Shown piece after piece: positions 21,645 through 25,269 of a stretch of DNA of 25,269 nucleotides. The notes under the pieces were generated by a model. The model had not been told where the DNA came from. It ran no database searches and was given only the letters and a program-made list of their open reading frames with translations. The stretch is from positions 1 through 25,269 of the forward strand of contig DAOTIG010000037.1 of the NCBI GenBank assembly GCA_035448065.1, given 5' to 3'. The number at the start of each line of letters is the position of its first letter. Position 1 is the stretch's first letter. The DNA comes from Phosphoribacter sp035448065 (GTDB taxonomy: Bacteria; Actinomycetota; Actinomycetes; Actinomycetales; Dermatophilaceae). The position numbers and the translations under genes are program-made.

Positions 21645-24390
21645 GCCCCGGCCTTGCTTCGATGGAGAACCATCTGCGCGGCTCATCCCCGCTCGCGCGG
21701 GGCGGACCTGTTCCTAAGCGCCGCTAGATGTTCCCAGGTGGGCTCATCCCCGCTCGCGCGGGGCGGACACGTCGTCGACGGGCCACGCCCGGTAGTAGGA
21801 GGGCTCATCCCCGCTCTCGCGGGGCGGACGAAAGCCCCCCTCCGGGATCGCCGGAGGGGGGCGGCTCATCCCCGCTCTCGCGGGGCGGACTCACGCGCTG
21901 ACCGCCGCGACGGTACGTCGCAGGGCTCATCCCCGCTCGCGCGGGGCGGACGGTAGGGGCCGGTGGGTGAGTTAGGCGGACGGGGCTCATCCCCGCTCGC
22001 GCGGGGCGGACGCGATCCGCTCCGGCGGCTGGAAGACCAGATTGGGCTCATCCCCGCTCGCGCGGGGCGGACTTGGCATTCGCGAGGTAGCGGTTTCCGG
22101 CCGGGGGCTCATCCCCGCTCGCGCGGGGCGGACCGGGCTTGCGGCCCTGCACCTTGCGGCACAGGGGGCTCATCCCCGCTCGCGCGGGGCGGACGTCGAG
22201 CCCGCGCGTGCGGTACTCGTGGCGGCGGGCTCATCCCCGCTCGCGCGGGGCGGACATCCCCGCCCCGGTGGCTGCGGCCGCATGGTCAGGCTCATCCCCG
22301 CTCGCGCGGGGCGGACGCGCGGTCGGCAAGGAGAAGGAGGCCCAAGAGGGGCTCATCCCCGCTCGCGCGGGGCGGACGCGGTCGGCGATGTCAGGTCGAG
22401 GTAGGTCCGAGGCTCATCCCCGCTCGAGCGGGGCGGACCTGTGGCTCGGCGGCGCCATCGTCGGCGCCCTGGGCTCATCCCCGCTCGCGCGGGGCGGACG
22501 ACGTGTCACATCTACGTAGTTACGCTCCTGTGGGCTCATCCCCGCTCGCGCGGGGCGGACCCGCCTTGGCGGGGGTGAGCCCAGATGCCGTTGGGCTCAT
22601 CCCCGCTCGCGCGGGGCGGACGGGACAGACGGCGGCGGCCTCGGCGGCAAGGCCGGCTCATCCCCGCTCGCGCGGGGCGGACAAGGACCCGCCCGCGCGG
22701 TCGGCGATGAGGTCGGGCTCATCCCCGCTCGCGCGGGGCGGACCCGCTTGGCCCGCTCAAGCCGCTCCGGAGCGCAGGCTCATCCCCGCTCGCGCGGGGC
22801 GGACCGAGCCCGGGAGGCCGAGCGCATCGAGGCGCGCGGCTCATCCCCGCTCGCGCGGGGCGGACCATGCGCGGGTGACGTGCACGCTGGCCGGCCGGGG
22901 CTCATCCCCGCTCGCGCGGGGCGGACTGGATCGTCGCCGTCCCGGGGGGCAGCGAGCTGGGCTCATCCCCGCTCGCGCGGGGCGGACTATCCGGCCTCGT
23001 CGTGGAAGATGTGCTCGCAGGGCTCATCCCCGCTCGCGCGGGGCGGACCGGGGCGTGGTCTCTGACCGCGAGCCGCTCGAGGGCTCATCCCCGCTCGCGC
23101 GGGGCGGACAGGTGGTTGCCGAGCTGGCCGCCGGCTCGACGGGGCTCATCCCCGCTCGCGCGGGGCGGACAAGCTCCCGACGGGCGCGGGCACGCGCGAG
23201 ACGGGCTCATCCCCGCTCGCGCGGGGCGGACCACGCATGTGATCTGTAGACGGCCTGTCTACAGGGCTCATCCCCGCTCGCGCGGGGCGGACCGGCGGCT
23301 GTTGCCGGCGACGAGCTCGCCGGGGGGCTCATCCCCGCTCGCGCGGGGCGGACGTGTGGCGTCGGACAGGCGCGTGGTTTCGGTCAGGCTCATCCCCGCT
23401 CGCGCGGGGCGGACCCCGGCATGGGGTGAGCGGGAGACTCGCCAGGCGGCTCATCCCCGCTCGCGCGGGGCGGACGTCGACTGCGCTCGGTTTTTTTCAC
23501 GCGGCCGGGGCTCATCCCCGCTCGCGCGGGGCGGACGAGCAGAAGATTGCGGTCACTGCGTGTGCGATCGGCTCATCCCCGCTCGCGCGGGGCGGACGAA
23601 CACGACGGCACCGCACGCCGCCCGCCACAAGGCTCATCCCCGCTCGCGCGGGGCGGACTTCGTGGCCGAGGAGGTTGCTGTCTCGACCCGGGGCTCATCC
23701 CCGCTCGCGCGGGGCGGACCGCCCACCCGTCGCCGACCCCAAGCCGCACGACGGCTCATCCCCGCTCGCGCGGGGCGGACATGGTGGCGACGACGTCGCG
23801 GAGGATGAACGGCGGCTCATCCCCGCTCGCGCGGGGCGGACCACGACAGGAAGCGCTTGAGCAGGCCCCAGCCCGGCTCATCCCCGCTCGCGCGGGGCGG
23901 ACTTGGTGAGGGCTGAGACTGTGCTGCGTGTCCGCGGCTCATCCCCGCTCGCGCGGGGCGGACTGGTCACACAAGCGGCTGTTCAAGTGGGTGACGGGCT
24001 CATCCCCGCTCGCGCGGGGCGGACGGGTCACACAAGCGGCTGTTCAAGTGGGTGACGGGCTCATCCCCGCTCGCGCGGGGCGGACCTCTATGTGGGTTAG
24101 GTCCGTGGGTGAGTAGCCGGCTCATCCCCGCTCGCGCGGGGCGGACGCCGGGCTCACGGCTCCATCGGTGATGATGTGGGGCTCATCCCCGCTCGCGCGG
24201 GGCGGACATCATGCAGATGGCGACCGTCGAGGACATGTGGGGCTCATCCCCGCTCGCGCGGGGCGGACCGACGCGCCCGTCCCGGCTGGACACCCAGTCG
24301 GGGCTCATCCCCGCTCGCGCGGGGCGGACTTGTCATATCCGGCTCCTCGGTCGGGTATCCGTGGCTCATCCCCGCTCGCGCGGGGCGGAC

Positions 24391-24475
24391 CAGTGCAACA
24401 CGGATCGCCAGACGCCCCAACAAGGGCTCATCCCCGCTCGCGCGGGGCGGACAACGTGCTCGGCTTGACGACGAT
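24391..24475. repeat. Duplicated spacer block, left copy
   Basis: Spacer 45 (34 bases), repeat 46 and the first 23 bases of spacer 46. It matches 25185-25269 at 84 of 85 positions, 794 bases away. Confidence 0.9.
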
Positions 24476-25184
24476 GCCCTGCGTCGGCTCATCCCCGCTC
24501 GCGCGGGGCGGACGCCCCAGCGGGCTCCTCGTCGTTGGCACCGGACGGCTCATCCCCGCTCGCGCGGGGCGGACACCGGGTACGTGCCGGCGGCGAGGCC
24601 GGTCGTGGGCTCATCCCCGCTCGCGCGGGGCGGACAGCCGGCCCTCGCGCTGGCAGCCCGGCGACTACGGCTCATCCCCGCTCGCGCGGGGCGGACTCGC
24701 CGGCCGTCGCGCGGACGGTCGGGTGCACGGGCTCATCCCCGCTCGCGCGGGGCGGACGGGAGGCATCAGGGCGTCACCACGGCCGCGACGGGCTCATCCC
24801 CGCTCGCGCGGGGCGGACCTGTGGCTCGGCGGCGCCATCGTCGGCAGCCTGGGCTCATCCCCGCTCGCGCGGGGCGGACCGCGGATGGTGTCCCACCGAT
24901 CGGTGATGGGCGGGCTCATCCCCGCTCGCGCGGGGCGGACTCCGCGGCGCGAGCGCGGCCTTCGATGAGCAGGGGCTCATCCCCGCTCGCGCGGGGCGGA
25001 CGACCAGGAGCGGACGATCAGCCGCTGGCGGATCGGCTCATCCCCGCTCGCGCGGGGCGGACGTGCGCAACGGGATGCGGCTGCACCGCTCGCGAGGCTC
25101 ATCCCCGCTCGCGCGGGGCGGACGGCAGGTGCTCGGAGATGTAGGAGGACAGGTAGGGCTCATCCCCGCTCGCGCGGGGCGGAC

Positions 25185-25269
25185 CAGTGCAACACGGATC
25201 GCCAGACGCCCCAGCAAGGGCTCATCCCCGCTCGCGCGGGGCGGACAACGTGCTCGGCTTGACGACGAT
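25185..25269. repeat. Duplicated spacer block, right copy (cut by window end)
   Basis: Spacer 58 (34 bases), repeat 59 and 23 bases of spacer 59. The only difference from the left copy is G instead of A near the end of the spacer (CCCCAGCAAG against CCCCAACAAG). The preceding spacers (44 and 57) are unrelated, so the shared block begins here. Confidence 0.9.

Larger units (their letters stand above)
21680..25269 (-). CRISPR. Type I-E CRISPR array, 59 repeats visible, runs off the right edge
   Basis: Fifty-nine copies of a 28-base repeat begin at 21680 and recur every 61 bases. Exceptions are one 60-base step (21924 to 21984) and two 62-base steps (24363 to 24425, 25157 to 25219). Each repeat has a CCCCGC/GCGGGG stem around a four-base loop, the type I-E hallmark. 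Read on the minus strand the repeat begins GTCCGCCCCGCG and ends GGGGATGAGCC, the conventional type I-E orientation, so the crRNA precursor runs leftward and the leader lies beyond 25269. Counting a variable 29th base, spacers are 32 bases. Variants: repeats 3 and 4 (G to T in the loop) and repeat 13 (C to A in the loop). No cas gene is in the window. The long Arg/Gly/Ser-rich frames over the array are not genes. Confidence 0.98.

Noticed and set aside
21549..21679. A CRISPR leader at the left end of the array
   Set aside because: The region is GC-rich, lies at the trailer side by repeat orientation and holds a hairpin better explained as a terminator.
21830..21862. A host transcription terminator inside the array
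   Set aside because: The hairpin occupies exactly one spacer slot between two repeats at the normal 61-base period, so it is captured foreign sequence, though it may act as a terminator.
22321..22728. Spacers 12 and 17 share GCGGTCGGCGATG followed by GGTCG nearby
   Set aside because: The rest of the two spacers differs and such GC-rich codon strings are common in actinobacterial and phage genes, so common origin is not supported.
21567..25144. Long Arg/Gly/Ser/Pro-rich open frames (repeating units like GSSPLARGG, HPRSRGAD, LIPARAGRT) over the right end
   Set aside because: They are translations of CRISPR repeats in three frames; the 61-base period shifts frame by one each unit. No start or codon bias supports a gene.
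1..25269. tRNA, rRNA, riboswitch, insertion sequence or prophage genes
   Set aside because: None recognised by eye on either strand; no transposase, integrase or conserved RNA motif was found.

Overview
The window is a high-GC chromosome segment of an actinobacterium, probably Micrococcales and perhaps near Intrasporangiaceae. That placement is an inference from base composition, F420-type oxidoreductase families, large ATP-binding LuxR regulators and many promoter-to-start layouts typical of leaderless actinobacterial genes. No rRNA, tRNA, transposase or phage structural gene was seen. No intergenic gap exceeds 300 bases.

Left part (1-4106): a partial unknown gene, two PPOX-fold (split-barrel) flavin/F420 proteins on the minus strand, then a plus-strand run of acyl-CoA synthetase, luciferase-like monooxygenase, SDR dehydrogenase and a DDN-type F420 nitroreductase. 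The run looks like a catabolic redox cluster, but it is damaged. There are three single-base homopolymer indels, and a junction joins the front of the AMP-binding gene to the back of the LLM gene.

Middle (4132-11284): a small membrane-anchored protein, a TetR regulator followed by a beta-hydroxyacid dehydrogenase with a perfect palindromic operator, a RelA/SpoT-domain protein lacking the usual catalytic Glu, a general-stress PPOX protein, a pirin and a large LuxR (LAL) regulator.

Next (11472-21548): a tautomerase, a beta-propeller/HExxH putative metallopeptidase, a BNR-repeat protein, a membrane NERD protein, a second LAL regulator, a 56-residue unknown protein, an MFS exporter and a Tat/lipoprotein-type intradiol dioxygenase.

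Right end (21680-25269): a type I-E CRISPR array with 59 repeats in the window, running off the edge. Repeat orientation says it is transcribed leftward, so leader and cas genes should lie beyond the right edge. The array holds several near-duplicate spacers: a two-spacer block copied 794 bases apart, an adjacent pair, and a distant pair differing only at two seed positions. One spacer is a complete terminator hairpin.

Across the chromosomal part the octamer CGGCATAC (either strand) occurs about 30 times, far above chance, and not at all in the array. Nine starts share a -10-like hexamer exactly six bases before the ATG.
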